From WS-7 sp035635575 (GTDB taxonomy: Bacteria > Eisenbacteria > RBG-16-71-46 > SZUA-252): DNA of 13,372 nt. The notes below the pieces were generated by a model. That model made no database searches. It saw nothing but the letters and a program-made list of their open reading frames with translations, and was not told where the DNA came from. This document shows, piece after piece, positions 1-6,726 of the stretch. Location of the stretch: NCBI GenBank assembly GCA_035635575.1, contig DASQAV010000093.1, positions 1 through 13,372 on the forward strand, in the 5' to 3' direction. A program made the position numbers and the translations under genes. The number at the start of each line of letters is the position of its first letter. Within the stretch, counting starts at the first letter, position 1.

Positions 1-197
1 AGCACCGCCAGACATCCCATGAACGGGTTCTTGATCACGCTCGCCAGGAACGCCAGGCCGAACGCGATGAGAAGGAGCGGCCAGTAACGCAGGAGCAGGA
101 TGGGCGTGTCGGGATGCGCCCAGCCAGCGCGGACGGCGACAAGGAGAACGCCGATCGCGAGGAGGAGTGCGCCGAGAGCGATCTTGCCGAAATTCAT
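1..197 (-). CDS. Small membrane protein, LiaI/LiaF N-terminal type (partial, 3' end outside window)
   Basis: Reading leftward from the ATG at 197, the frame stays open to the window edge, giving 65 residues that begin MNFGKIALGALLLAIGVLL. Two hydrophobic helices are visible, at about residues 3-24 and 35-58. The second contains RYWPLLLIAFGLAFL. The FGKI...GxLLLxIGVLLL / WPLLLIxxGL pattern is typical of the LiaI-LiaF-like transmembrane region (DUF5668), found at the N terminus of envelope-stress and other small membrane proteins. What follows the second helix is unknown because the gene is cut. No good Shine-Dalgarno precedes the ATG. It is divergent from the porin gene. The family call rests on the helix pattern only; the function is not established. 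Confidence 0.6.
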   Translation of the reverse strand, partial: MNFGKIALGALLLAIGVLLVAVRAGWAHPDTPILLLRYWPLLLIAFGLAFLASVIKNPFMGCLAV

Positions 198-264
198 CCG
201 GGAAGCGGTATCACGGGCGCAGGGCACGCGCAAGCGGCGTCGTTCCGGGAGCGGCGCCGGGAGC
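198..264. repeat. Three short direct repeats CCGGG(A)AGC in a divergent intergenic region
   Basis: CCGGGAGC occurs at 245-252 and again at 257-264, a 12-bp period. A related CCGGGAAGC lies at 198-206, just ahead of the small membrane protein gene. The region lies between two divergent genes, so a regulator site is conceivable. GC-rich octamers recur by chance in such DNA, so this is weak. Otherwise 198-316 shows no gene or RNA that I can support. Confidence 0.25.
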
Positions 265-277
265 AGGTTCTTAGGAC

Positions 278-306
278 TTGAAAAATGGGGCTGCTGGCTC
301 GATTCT
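278..306 (+). promoter_or_regulatory. Candidate sigma70-type promoter for the porin gene
   Basis: TTGAAA at 278-283 is followed 17 bp later by GATTCT at 301-306, which keeps the important A2 and T6 of the -10 box. Transcription would begin near 313. That would rule out the TTG at 278 as a start codon and leave a leader of about 45 nt before the TTG starts at 359/362. The -35 match is good and the -10 match poor. Confidence 0.3.
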
Positions 307-316
307 CGTGGGCTTC

Positions 317-1492
317 ATGGCTCATTTCGAATCGATCCGGTGCCTGACGAGGGAAGCTTTGTTGAAGGGCAGGAAGGCGTGTGTTTGCGCACTTGCACTG
401 ATGCTGGCTCTTTCGATGGCGCAGGTTCCGTTCGCTCGTGGGGAAGATGGGGAAGACCTTCTCGGGAAGCTCCAGTTCCACGGGTACGGAGAGTTCCATT
501 ACAACAACCCGCGGATCGACACGATGTCCTCCGGCGCGGGGAACGTGCTCGACGTCCACCGGTTCGTCCTGGGCTCGGAATACGAGTTCACGGAGAATCT
601 CCGCGTGGAGGCGGAGCTGGACTACGAGCACGCCGCGAAGGAGCTGGAGCTGGAGGAGGCGTATCTCGAATACGATCTCCTGCCGGCCCTGTCGCTCCGG
701 GTGGGTACCTTGCTCATGCCGGTGGGGCCCTTGAACGAGACGCACGAGCCGCCGCTCTATTACAGTGTCGAGCGCCCCTACGTGGAGCGCTACATCATCC
801 CCACGACCTGGCAGGAGAACGGCCTCGGCGTGGCGGGTCAGGTCGGCGATGGCAGCGTGAGTTACCGTGCGTACCTTACGGCGGGGCTGGACGCCCTTCG
901 GATGACGACGCTCGGCGGATTGCACGACGTCAGCTCCAAGGGGTCGGAATCAAAGGCGAATGATCTGGCGGGGGTTGGGCGCGTCGAGTTTCTTCCGGCT
1001 CGCGGACTCACGATCGCGGGCTCGGGCTATTACGGCGGCGCGGACCAGCGCACTCCGGGGCTGGGGAAGGTGACCCTCCGGGTGGATGAGATCGACGCGC
1101 GATTGCGTCGTCTCGGGTTTGACCTTCGAGGCAGCTTTGTGCGAGTGAAAACGGACGGCGCCGATCGGGTGAGCGCGTTCGTCGGCGAGACGATCGGCGA
1201 AGTCATGCAGGGTTGGTACACGGAAGCAGGCTACGACCTGCTCCGGCGAGACCGCCAGGGAGAGGGCGGACGCTCGCTCGTGGTCTTCGGCAGGCACGAG
1301 GAGTTCGACACCAACAAGGAAGTGCCCGGAGCATTCGTGAAGGACCCCGCGGCCGACCGTAGGGTCACGACGGGAGGACTCGCGTACTATCCAATCGAAC
1401 GTGTGGCATTCAAGACGGACTTGGAGCACTGGAAGGACGGCAACGGTGCCAAGCTCAACCGAGTGAATCTCGGTGCCGCGTTCATGTTCTAG
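317..1492 (+). CDS. Outer-membrane beta-barrel porin (OprO/OprP-like)
   Basis: This is a predicted outer-membrane channel for small solutes. From the ATG at 317 it has 391 residues. Residues 16-41 form a signal peptide (LLKGRKACVCALALMLALS, then AQVPFA). The mature part is rich in alternating aromatic and polar strands and ends in F, as barrel proteins do. The segment MPVGPLNETHEPP (134-146), followed by VERPYVERYIIPTTWQENG, is the characteristic strand-and-loop region of the phosphate-selective-porin-like family. The substrate cannot be read from sequence. The start is uncertain. ATG 317 is the only ATG before the signal peptide. The TTG codons at 359 and 362 have a better Shine-Dalgarno (GAGGGAAG, 349-356) and would give a compact, more typical signal peptide. 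The gene lies 26 bp upstream of the fabL promoter. Confidence 0.85.
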   Translation: MAHFESIRCLTREALLKGRKACVCALALMLALSMAQVPFARGEDGEDLLGKLQFHGYGEFHYNNPRIDTMSSGAGNVLDVHRFVLGSEYEFTENLRVEAELDYEHAAKELELEEAYLEYDLLPALSLRVGTLLMPVGPLNETHEPPLYYSVERPYVERYIIPTTWQENGLGVAGQVGDGSVSYRAYLTAGLDALRMTTLGGLHDVSSKGSESKANDLAGVGRVEFLPARGLTIAGSGYYGGADQRTPGLGKVTLRVDEIDARLRRLGFDLRGSFVRVKTDGADRVSAFVGETIGEVMQGWYTEAGYDLLRRDRQGEGGRSLVVFGRHEEFDTNKEVPGAFVKDPAADRRVTTGGLAYYPIERVAFKTDLEHWKDGNGAKLNRVNLGAAFMF

Positions 1493-1518
1493 AAAAATCC
1501 GGCGAGAGAGCTAGAGCC

Positions 1519-1547
1519 TTGACAATCCCGGCTGAGGTAACGAGTAT
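1519..1547 (+). promoter_or_regulatory. Candidate sigma70 promoter of the fabL-like gene
   Basis: A perfect TTGACA lies at 1519-1524, with a 17-bp spacer and GAGTAT at 1542-1547 (A2, A5 and T6 of the -10 consensus). The start point would be near 1554, leaving a leader of about 28 nt before the ATG at 1582. It begins only 26 bp after the porin stop, so fabL could be transcribed independently of the porin. Confidence 0.45.
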
Positions 1548-1581
1548 TCCGGCCCGTTCCAGCAAGAAGGCGGAGGTGTCC

Positions 1582-2331
1582 ATGGGTGAGCTGAAGGGGA
1601 AGACGGCGCTCGTTACGGGGGGAACCCGTGGAATCGGCCGCGCCACCGCTCTGGCGCTCGCCGACATGGGGGCCGACGTCGCGATCAATTTCTTCCGGAG
1701 CCGCGAGTCCGCCAAGGCCGCCGTCGAGGACATCCAGAAGAAGGGTGTGAAGGCGATTGCCGTCCGCGCGAACATGGGGAACGAGGAGCAGATCCCCAAG
1801 ATGTTCGAGGAAGTGAAGAGCGCGTTCGGCAAGCTCGACATCCTGGTCTCCAACGCGGCGCTCGGGCATTTCGGAAACGTGCTCGATGTGGACGACAAGA
1901 TGTGGGACGTCGCCATGAGCACGAACGCCAAGGCGCTCCTCTTCAGCGCCCAGGAAGCGGTGAAGATGATGCCGGACGGCGGGAAGATCGTGGCGCTCAC
2001 CTCGCTGGGCTCGCACCGCTACATCCCCGGCTACGCGGCGATCGGAGTCTCGAAGGCGGCCATCGAGACGCTGGTGCGTTATCTCGCCTACGAGCTGGGT
2101 CCGCGGAAGATCAACGTGAACGCGGTTTCGGGCGGGTTCATCGACACCGACTCGCTGAAGATCTTTCCGTCGTACGACGAGATCATCCGGGAATCGACGC
2201 GAAGAACACCCTTGGGACGCGTGGGAACTCCGGAGGAGATCGCGAACGTCACGGCGTTCCTGGCCACCGACAAGGCTTCCTGGATCACCGGCCAGGTGAT
2301 CATCGTGGACGGCGGATACACGCTGGGCTAG
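1582..2331 (+). CDS. fabL: Enoyl-[acyl-carrier-protein] reductase, FabL type (SDR family)
   Basis: It is predicted to catalyse the last step of fatty acid elongation, NADPH-dependent reduction of enoyl-ACP, in the cytoplasm. The protein has 249 residues, usual for FabL. The Rossmann cofactor motif TGGTRGIG is at 12-19 and the NAA motif near 91-93. The catalytic region runs from S141 (SLGSHRYIPGYAAIGVSK) and has Y151 and K158 separated by six residues. That Y-x6-K spacing marks enoyl reductases, whereas ordinary SDR ketoreductases have Y-x3-K; FabL of Bacillus, as I recall it, uses the same Tyr151/Lys158. NAVSGGFIDTDSLKIFPSY (180-198) is also a FabL signature, and the end has VDGGYTL. Start: GGAGG at 1572-1576, 5 nt before the ATG. 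An in-frame TTG at 1519 is part of the -35 box and is rejected as a start. A trans-2-enoyl reductase of another pathway remains possible. Confidence 0.85.
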   Translation: MGELKGKTALVTGGTRGIGRATALALADMGADVAINFFRSRESAKAAVEDIQKKGVKAIAVRANMGNEEQIPKMFEEVKSAFGKLDILVSNAALGHFGNVLDVDDKMWDVAMSTNAKALLFSAQEAVKMMPDGGKIVALTSLGSHRYIPGYAAIGVSKAAIETLVRYLAYELGPRKINVNAVSGGFIDTDSLKIFPSYDEIIRESTRRTPLGRVGTPEEIANVTAFLATDKASWITGQVIIVDGGYTLG

Positions 2332-2831
2332 TCCGTGCTTCGGCGCTTCGGGGCCCAGCCTCCCACGAGCGGCGCGTTCCCGAGAAATCGCACCACCCTC
2401 CCGTCGAAGAGCAGCACCCCCACGATTCCAAGGTTCACGATCGAGGCGATGATCACCGTGCGCACCACCGCGACGTCCCCTCCGAATTCCGGGGGCCTGG
2501 TGAAGAGATACGCCAGCACGGAGATCTCGTTCACCAGCGCGAGCGCGATGCCCCACGTGCGCGCCGCCGCGCGCCCCAGCCAAAGCGCCACCATCACGTA
2601 ATAGCTCCCCGCGGTCATGAGGGTCGCGAACAGGACGCTCTGAACGGCGAGATGCAGCATGTATCCCTCGAGCTTCGCCTGCGCGGTCTGCTGGACGATG
2701 AAGAACACCCCGCCGACCACGCCCCGGAAGAGCTCCTCGAATCCCTTCACGGCCCAGAGCGCCACCAGCACGTAGATCTGAATCGGGCGATTTACGGTGG
2801 GCCGGCGCTCCGCTAGTCTGTGCGCGCTCAT
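2328..2831 (-). CDS. Unrecognised four-helix integral membrane protein
   Basis: From ATG 2831 it has 167 residues; a GTG at 2867 would add 12. Four hydrophobic segments are visible, at about 19-48, 61-84, 90-113 and 124-145. The N terminus is basic and the C terminus ends in WAPKRRSTD, so both are probably cytoplasmic. FEELFRGVVGGVFF follows the first tryptophan-containing helix. I do not recognise the family; it resembles generic small DUF membrane proteins. Neither start has a clear Shine-Dalgarno. It is convergent with fabL (stop codons share CTAG, 2328-2331) and divergent from the DUF2079 gene across 59 bp. Coding is supported by a hydrophobic helix pattern that would be unlikely by chance in a shadow frame. 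Function unknown. Confidence 0.7.
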   Translation of the reverse strand: MSAHRLAERRPTVNRPIQIYVLVALWAVKGFEELFRGVVGGVFFIVQQTAQAKLEGYMLHLAVQSVLFATLMTAGSYYVMVALWLGRAAARTWGIALALVNEISVLAYLFTRPPEFGGDVAVVRTVIIASIVNLGIVGVLLFDGRVVRFLGNAPLVGGWAPKRRSTD

Positions 2832-2890
2832 CCGCGGCTCGTGCGCAACCGGAGTACTCGCATCCACGACATGCGCGGCATCATATCACC

Positions 2891-4483
2891 ATGGTGAGCA
2901 TCCTCCGGAGAGCGGCCCTGACGATTGCGGCCGCTTCCCTGGCGCTGCTCCCGCTCATCGCGCTCAACCTGACGCACGTGGGCTCGCTTCACCTCGAGCG
3001 CTTCCGCGAGCCGACCTGGATTCTCTACGGCTCGCTGGCGCTGGTGGTTCTCCTGCGACGCGATCCCGCCGCGTTCGCCCACATGTGGGCGGCGCGTCTG
3101 CGCGCCATCCTGGATCATCCCCGGTTCTTTCCCTGGATGACCGGGATCATGCTGGCGCTGTACCTCCTCGCGGCGTGGGCGCAGCACCTCTCCTTCCACA
3201 CCTTCTCCCACGACTTCTCGATGATCGACGATGCGCTGGTGCCGCGTCCCCACCGGCCGCTTCTCTACTCGCCGCTCCTCGGACGGAGCTTCCTGAGCGA
3301 GCACTTCTCGCCCATTCTCGCCGCGCTGGTGCCGATCCACGCGTTGATGCGGTCTCCGGGCCTGCTCGTGGTCCTCCAGCCGCTCGCGCTCTGGGGGGCG
3401 GTGCTCGTGCTACGAACGATCCTGCTTCGGTCCGGGGTCTCCTTGGCGACCACGAATCTGGCGTGCCTCGTGTACCTCAATCATCCCGTCCTGATCGCGA
3501 CGCTTCTCTATCTCTTCCACATGGAGTGCTTCCTGCCCGTGTTGGCGCTCTCGGCGTTTCGCTACTACAAGGAAGGCGCAAACGGGAAGTACGCGGCCAT
3601 GATCGTGCTGACGCTCGCGGTGAAGGAGGACGTGGGGCTCTATCTCGCGGCGTTCGGCATGTACGCGGCGCTGGTGGAGCGCCGGCGAGCGCTCGGATTC
3701 CTCACCGTGGCGGCGGCGCTGGGCTGGACGGCCTTCGCGATCCAGATCGCGATGCCGTCGCTTGGCGGTCACCCCGCCGGCGGGTATCCCTTCCTCTCAC
3801 GGTGGAGCGCCTGGGGGCACGACTCCGGAATGATCCTCTGGGGCTTTCTGACGCATCCGGTTCGTCTGGTGCTGTCGCTTCTGGGATGGACCTATCTGAA
3901 ATTCTTCGCGCAGGTTCTCTTCGTACCATTCTTCCCGAAGGCGGGCGTGATCCTGTTCTTCCTGCCGTGGCTCCTGCCCGCCACGAGCGGGTTCTTTCAG
4001 CAACAGAGCCTCGGGCTCTATTACGGGATCCCGCTCCTCACCTTCTCCACGATCGCGGGGGCTCTGGGGCTCGTCTCCGACCGGTTCCGGAAGGTTGTGT
4101 CCTCACGGCTCGCGCTGCCGGCCGCGTGCGCGGCGGTCATGCTCAACGTGTCGCACCTGAGCTTCCACGAGATCCCGCGATCGCGCCCTCGCGTCCTGCG
4201 CGAGATCAGCGCGGCCATTCCGGACACGGCGACGGTTCAGGCGATGTCCTGCTTCTATCCGGTCCTCGGGTACCGGCGGGAGAAGATTCTCATCGATCGC
4301 GAAACCACGCGCATCACGGCCGACTACGCGGTGCTCCGCACCGAGCGCACCACCTGGCCCCTTCCGCCTGTGGAGGCACGGGCTCTCGTGTACAGCGCGC
4401 TGACCTCCGGGGGCTACGAGAATCGATCCACCGTGCGGGGCTTCTACATTCTGCGTCGGGTCAGACCGGCGCCGCGACGCTGA
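2891..4483 (+). CDS. DUF2079 family polytopic membrane protein
   Basis: The 530-residue protein has roughly ten to twelve hydrophobic helices and short charged loops. Several family-typical elements appear in order: an acidic first external loop, SHDFSMIDDAL (106-115); SEHFSPILAALVPIHAL (136-152); YLFHMECFLPVLALSAFRYY (207-226); and LTLAVKEDVGLYLAAFGMY (240-258). These match DUF2079, a membrane family related in layout to GT-C glycosyltransferases, whose acidic residues in the first extracytoplasmic loop bind lipid-linked sugar donors. A glycosyltransferase role here is inference; no substrate can be named. The C-terminal 130 residues are mostly soluble. The ATG at 2891 has no Shine-Dalgarno and a very short upstream region shared with the divergent 2328-2831 gene. 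The 3' end overlaps the OsmC gene by 23 bp on the opposite strand. Confidence 0.8.
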   Translation: MVSILRRAALTIAAASLALLPLIALNLTHVGSLHLERFREPTWILYGSLALVVLLRRDPAAFAHMWAARLRAILDHPRFFPWMTGIMLALYLLAAWAQHLSFHTFSHDFSMIDDALVPRPHRPLLYSPLLGRSFLSEHFSPILAALVPIHALMRSPGLLVVLQPLALWGAVLVLRTILLRSGVSLATTNLACLVYLNHPVLIATLLYLFHMECFLPVLALSAFRYYKEGANGKYAAMIVLTLAVKEDVGLYLAAFGMYAALVERRRALGFLTVAAALGWTAFAIQIAMPSLGGHPAGGYPFLSRWSAWGHDSGMILWGFLTHPVRLVLSLLGWTYLKFFAQVLFVPFFPKAGVILFFLPWLLPATSGFFQQQSLGLYYGIPLLTFSTIAGALGLVSDRFRKVVSSRLALPAACAAVMLNVSHLSFHEIPRSRPRVLREISAAIPDTATVQAMSCFYPVLGYRREKILIDRETTRITADYAVLRTERTTWPLPPVEARALVYSALTSGGYENRSTVRGFYILRRVRPAPRR

Positions 4484-4940
4484 TCGACGGGGTGTGCTTC
4501 ACGGGGAAGTTGACCGAGTTGGCGATGAAGCAGATCGCGTGCGCGCGCTCGTGGAGCGATTTGGCCTTCTCGGCATCGGAGCCCGGCGCGATCGTCACCT
4601 TGGGATGGAGCATCACCTCGGTGAATCGGACCACGCCATCCACGCGCTCCATCGTGCCCGTGGCTTCGTCCTCGTAGGACAGCACCTGCACCCCGCCGCG
4701 CGCGCAGAGCGCGAGATAGCTCAGGCAATGGCAGCCCGTCAGCGCCGCCACCAGCAGATCCTCGGGATCATGGAGGGCCGGGTCGCCGCGAAACACCGGC
4801 GCCGCGGAGCATTTCAGGGAAGGCTTCCCCTGGAAGTCGACCCGGTAGTCTCGCGAGTAGCCCTCGTAGGTCGAGGTGGGTCCCTTCGCCGCGCCGGTCC
4901 ATACCAGACGGCAGTCGAACTGATGCTCTTCGTCGCTCAT
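4461..4940 (-). CDS. OsmC-family peroxiredoxin-like protein
   Basis: A 159-residue cytoplasmic protein of the OsmC/Ohr fold, predicted to reduce organic peroxides using two cysteines. DPEDLLVAALTGCHCLSYLALCAR (58-81) carries the conserved Glu (E60) and the first reactive cysteine (C70, with a second Cys at 72). HERAHAICFIANSVNFPV (130-147) carries the partner cysteine C137 and the CxxxNS motif. The length is normal. The start is fixed by a strong AAGGAGG (complement of 4946-4952), 5 nt before the ATG. It is the second gene of a minus-strand pair, 40 bp after the MFS stop, so co-transcription is likely. Its strong ribosome site contrasts with the lack of one ahead of the transporter. Whether it is peroxide-active OsmC or a YhfA-like relative of unknown substrate cannot be decided by eye. 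Confidence 0.88.
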   Translation of the reverse strand: MSDEEHQFDCRLVWTGAAKGPTSTYEGYSRDYRVDFQGKPSLKCSAAPVFRGDPALHDPEDLLVAALTGCHCLSYLALCARGGVQVLSYEDEATGTMERVDGVVRFTEVMLHPKVTIAPGSDAEKAKSLHERAHAICFIANSVNFPVKHTPSISVAAPV

Positions 4941-4980
4941 CGGTTCCTCCTTTTGCGCGGCGCACGCGCCGCACCCACGT

Positions 4981-6309
4981 TCACGCGATGGCGGTCTCCG
5001 CCGCCGCGCCTTCGAAATTCCGATCCATCGTCCGGTCCACGCGCCGCCTCAGGTCCCAGAACCCCACCGCCGCCAGAATCGCCAGCCCCCCGATCGGGCC
5101 CCAGAGAAGCATCGGGCGCTTCGAGGCGAGATCGAGCAGCACACCGCCGATCAGGGGCCCGATGGACCACCCGAAAGAATTGAAGAGCCCGTAGACACCC
5201 ATGTATCGCCCGCGGAGCTCCGTGGTCGAGAAGTTGGCGACGAGATTCATCGAAGCAGGCGTCGTGACGATCTCACCCATCGTCACCACGAACATCGCCA
5301 GCGCCAGCAGCGCGAAATCGCGGCCGATCCCCATCATCGCGTAGCCCGCACCGTAGAGGATACTCCCCAGCACGAGTGCCGTGGTCATGCGATAGGAGGC
5401 GAGGGCGCGCACCACCGGAAACTGCAAGAAAACCACCATGAGCCCGTTCAGCGCGTAGAGCGCGCCCAGCTGGAGCTTGGTGATCCCCACCCACGTGACC
5501 GCGTACACCGAGAGCGTGGAGATGAGCTGCGACATCACCGTGAAGAGGACGAGAGAGACGACGCAGTAGCGGACGAAGGTCCCGTCGCGGAGCGCCTGTC
5601 CCAGCTCCTCGAACCCGAACTTGGCGAGCGGCGCCGTTCCGGTCGAGCCGGGGAGAAGCGTCGTGGACTCCTGGGGCTCGAGCGAGTGCGCGAGGCGGTG
5701 CGGCCGGGTCTCCTCCACCTTGAATGCCATGAACAGCCCCGCGGCGAGCAGCACCAGGGCGGCGATCACGAAGAGCGTGGGATACGAGAGCGCCGCGAGA
5801 AAGCCGCCGATGGCCGGCCCGATCGCCCAGCCCAGATTCCCGCCGATCCGGAGCACGGCGTAGTACTCGGCGCGGGCCGAGCCCTGGGCGATGTCGGCCA
5901 CCATGGCGCCGGACGGAGGCTCGAACGCGCGGCCCGAGAAGGCGCTCAGCGAGGTGAGCAAGCCGAACCACACTACCGGCGCATGGAGCAGCACCGCCGC
6001 GCCCAGCCCCAGGAAGGTGGCCGCGCGGACGAGCTGCGATCCCACGATCACGATCTTCCTGCCCAGCCGGTCCGTCAGCTCGCCCCCCACGACCTGCCCG
6101 ACCGCCCCGGCGAGCGCCGCGAAGAAGAACATCGCCCCCACGGCGCTCATGGGAACGCCGCGCTCCCCATGCAGGTACAGGCTCAGGAAGGGGATGACGA
6201 TCGAGAAGCCGGTGGATCCCAGGACCCGGCCCAGGAACAAATGCAGGAGACGGCGGTCCTTCTGGAAGAGGACGCGGCGAGGAAAGACGCTGTCGAGCCA
6301 GCCGAGCAT
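4981..6309 (-). CDS. Major facilitator superfamily transporter
   Basis: The 442-residue inner-membrane protein has about twelve hydrophobic helices, the usual MFS size. The diagnostic loop 2-3 motif A is present as GGELTDRLGRK (75-85), with the key Asp80 and the Arg/Lys cluster. The N-terminal helix contains GRVLGSTGFSIVIPFLSLYL, and a second-half helix has TMGEIVTTPASMNLVANF, a pattern seen in drug-efflux-like MFS proteins. A long soluble loop between the halves (about 195-235, EETRPHRL... to the Gln/Glu-rich stretch) fits the 6+6 layout. The substrate is unknown; drug or metabolite efflux is the commonest role for this type. The ATG at 6309 lacks a Shine-Dalgarno, but no other in-frame start lies between it and an upstream in-frame stop at 6346-6348. 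It is the first gene of the pair with OsmC and divergent from mscL across 103 bp. Confidence 0.87.
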   Translation of the reverse strand: MLGWLDSVFPRRVLFQKDRRLLHLFLGRVLGSTGFSIVIPFLSLYLHGERGVPMSAVGAMFFFAALAGAVGQVVGGELTDRLGRKIVIVGSQLVRAATFLGLGAAVLLHAPVVWFGLLTSLSAFSGRAFEPPSGAMVADIAQGSARAEYYAVLRIGGNLGWAIGPAIGGFLAALSYPTLFVIAALVLLAAGLFMAFKVEETRPHRLAHSLEPQESTTLLPGSTGTAPLAKFGFEELGQALRDGTFVRYCVVSLVLFTVMSQLISTLSVYAVTWVGITKLQLGALYALNGLMVVFLQFPVVRALASYRMTTALVLGSILYGAGYAMMGIGRDFALLALAMFVVTMGEIVTTPASMNLVANFSTTELRGRYMGVYGLFNSFGWSIGPLIGGVLLDLASKRPMLLWGPIGGLAILAAVGFWDLRRRVDRTMDRNFEGAAAETAIA

Positions 6310-6358
6310 GTCTGGTAGATTCGCGGCCCGACGTGAGCCGTTCGGTCACGGAGGGGTA

Positions 6359-6383
6359 GCGTCCACACAATACATGGGGACGC
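6359..6383. promoter_or_regulatory. Inverted repeat in the MFS/mscL divergent region
   Basis: GCGTCC at 6359-6364 and GGACGC at 6378-6383 are perfect 6-bp arms around a 13-bp, relatively AT-rich centre. The repeat lies between two divergent start codons, where an operator would be expected. In addition TCCACAC occurs at 6362-6368 and 6393-6399, 31 bp apart (about three helical turns). No convincing -10/-35 pair was found in either direction, so the regulatory reading is tentative. Confidence 0.3.
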
Positions 6384-6412
6384 ATCTTCGTTTCCACACG
6401 GAGGATCGAGCC

Positions 6413-6721
6413 ATGATCGGCGAGTTCAAGGCATTCCTGCTCAAGCATGGGGTGATCGCGCTTGCAGTGGCCGTCGTGATCGGCGGAGCGGTCCAGAAGC
6501 TGGTGGCCGCCATCGTCGCGGACCTGATCATGCCCATCATCGGAGCGTTCACTCCGTCCGGCAACTGGCGCACCGCGACCGTCTCGATCGGCGCCGTCAA
6601 GCTCGGGTTGGGGGACTTTCTCGGCGCGGTACTCGATTTCGTGATCATTGCGTTCGTGGTGTTCGTGATCGTGAAGGCGCTCGTGAGGGAGGCCCCGCCG
6701 GCGCCACCGACGCCCGCGTAA
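6413..6721 (+). CDS. mscL: Large-conductance mechanosensitive channel MscL, short form
   Basis: It is predicted to form an inner-membrane homopentamer that opens under membrane tension to release solutes in hypo-osmotic shock. The protein has 102 residues. The N-terminal FKAFLLKHG leads into TM1 and the hallmark ADLIMPIIG (36-44); TM2 is GAVLDFVIIAFVVFVIVKAL. The length is well below the E. coli protein (136). The tail ends in REAPPAPPTPA, so the C-terminal cytoplasmic helical bundle is absent. Compared with E. coli as I recall it, the TM1 stretch has Ala where Asp18 and Gly22 lie. Start: GGAGGA at 6400-6405, 7 nt before the ATG; an earlier in-frame ATG at 6374 has no such site. It is the first gene of a plus-strand run; the next gene starts 5 bp after its stop. 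Confidence 0.85.
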   Translation: MIGEFKAFLLKHGVIALAVAVVIGGAVQKLVAAIVADLIMPIIGAFTPSGNWRTATVSIGAVKLGLGDFLGAVLDFVIIAFVVFVIVKALVREAPPAPPTPA

Positions 6722-6726
6722 CTCCG

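Noticed and set aside
1582..2331. 3-oxoacyl-ACP reductase (FabG) as the identity of the SDR
   Set aside because: The Tyr-Lys spacing is six residues, not three, and the SGGFIDTDSLKIFP segment is FabL-like.
1489..2583. A 364-codon minus-strand frame opposite fabL
   Set aside because: It is Arg/His/Gly-rich shadow sequence. fabL on the plus strand has full family motifs and a Shine-Dalgarno.
2797..4677. A 626-codon plus-strand frame overlapping the DUF2079 gene
   Set aside because: It is low-complexity Arg/Ala/Pro/Ser sequence out of frame with a well-supported membrane protein, and it runs on into the antisense of the OsmC gene.
5273..6448. A 391-codon minus-strand frame alternative to the MFS gene
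   Set aside because: Its translation lacks hydrophobic helices, while the overlapping frame ending at 4981 shows twelve helices and MFS motif A.
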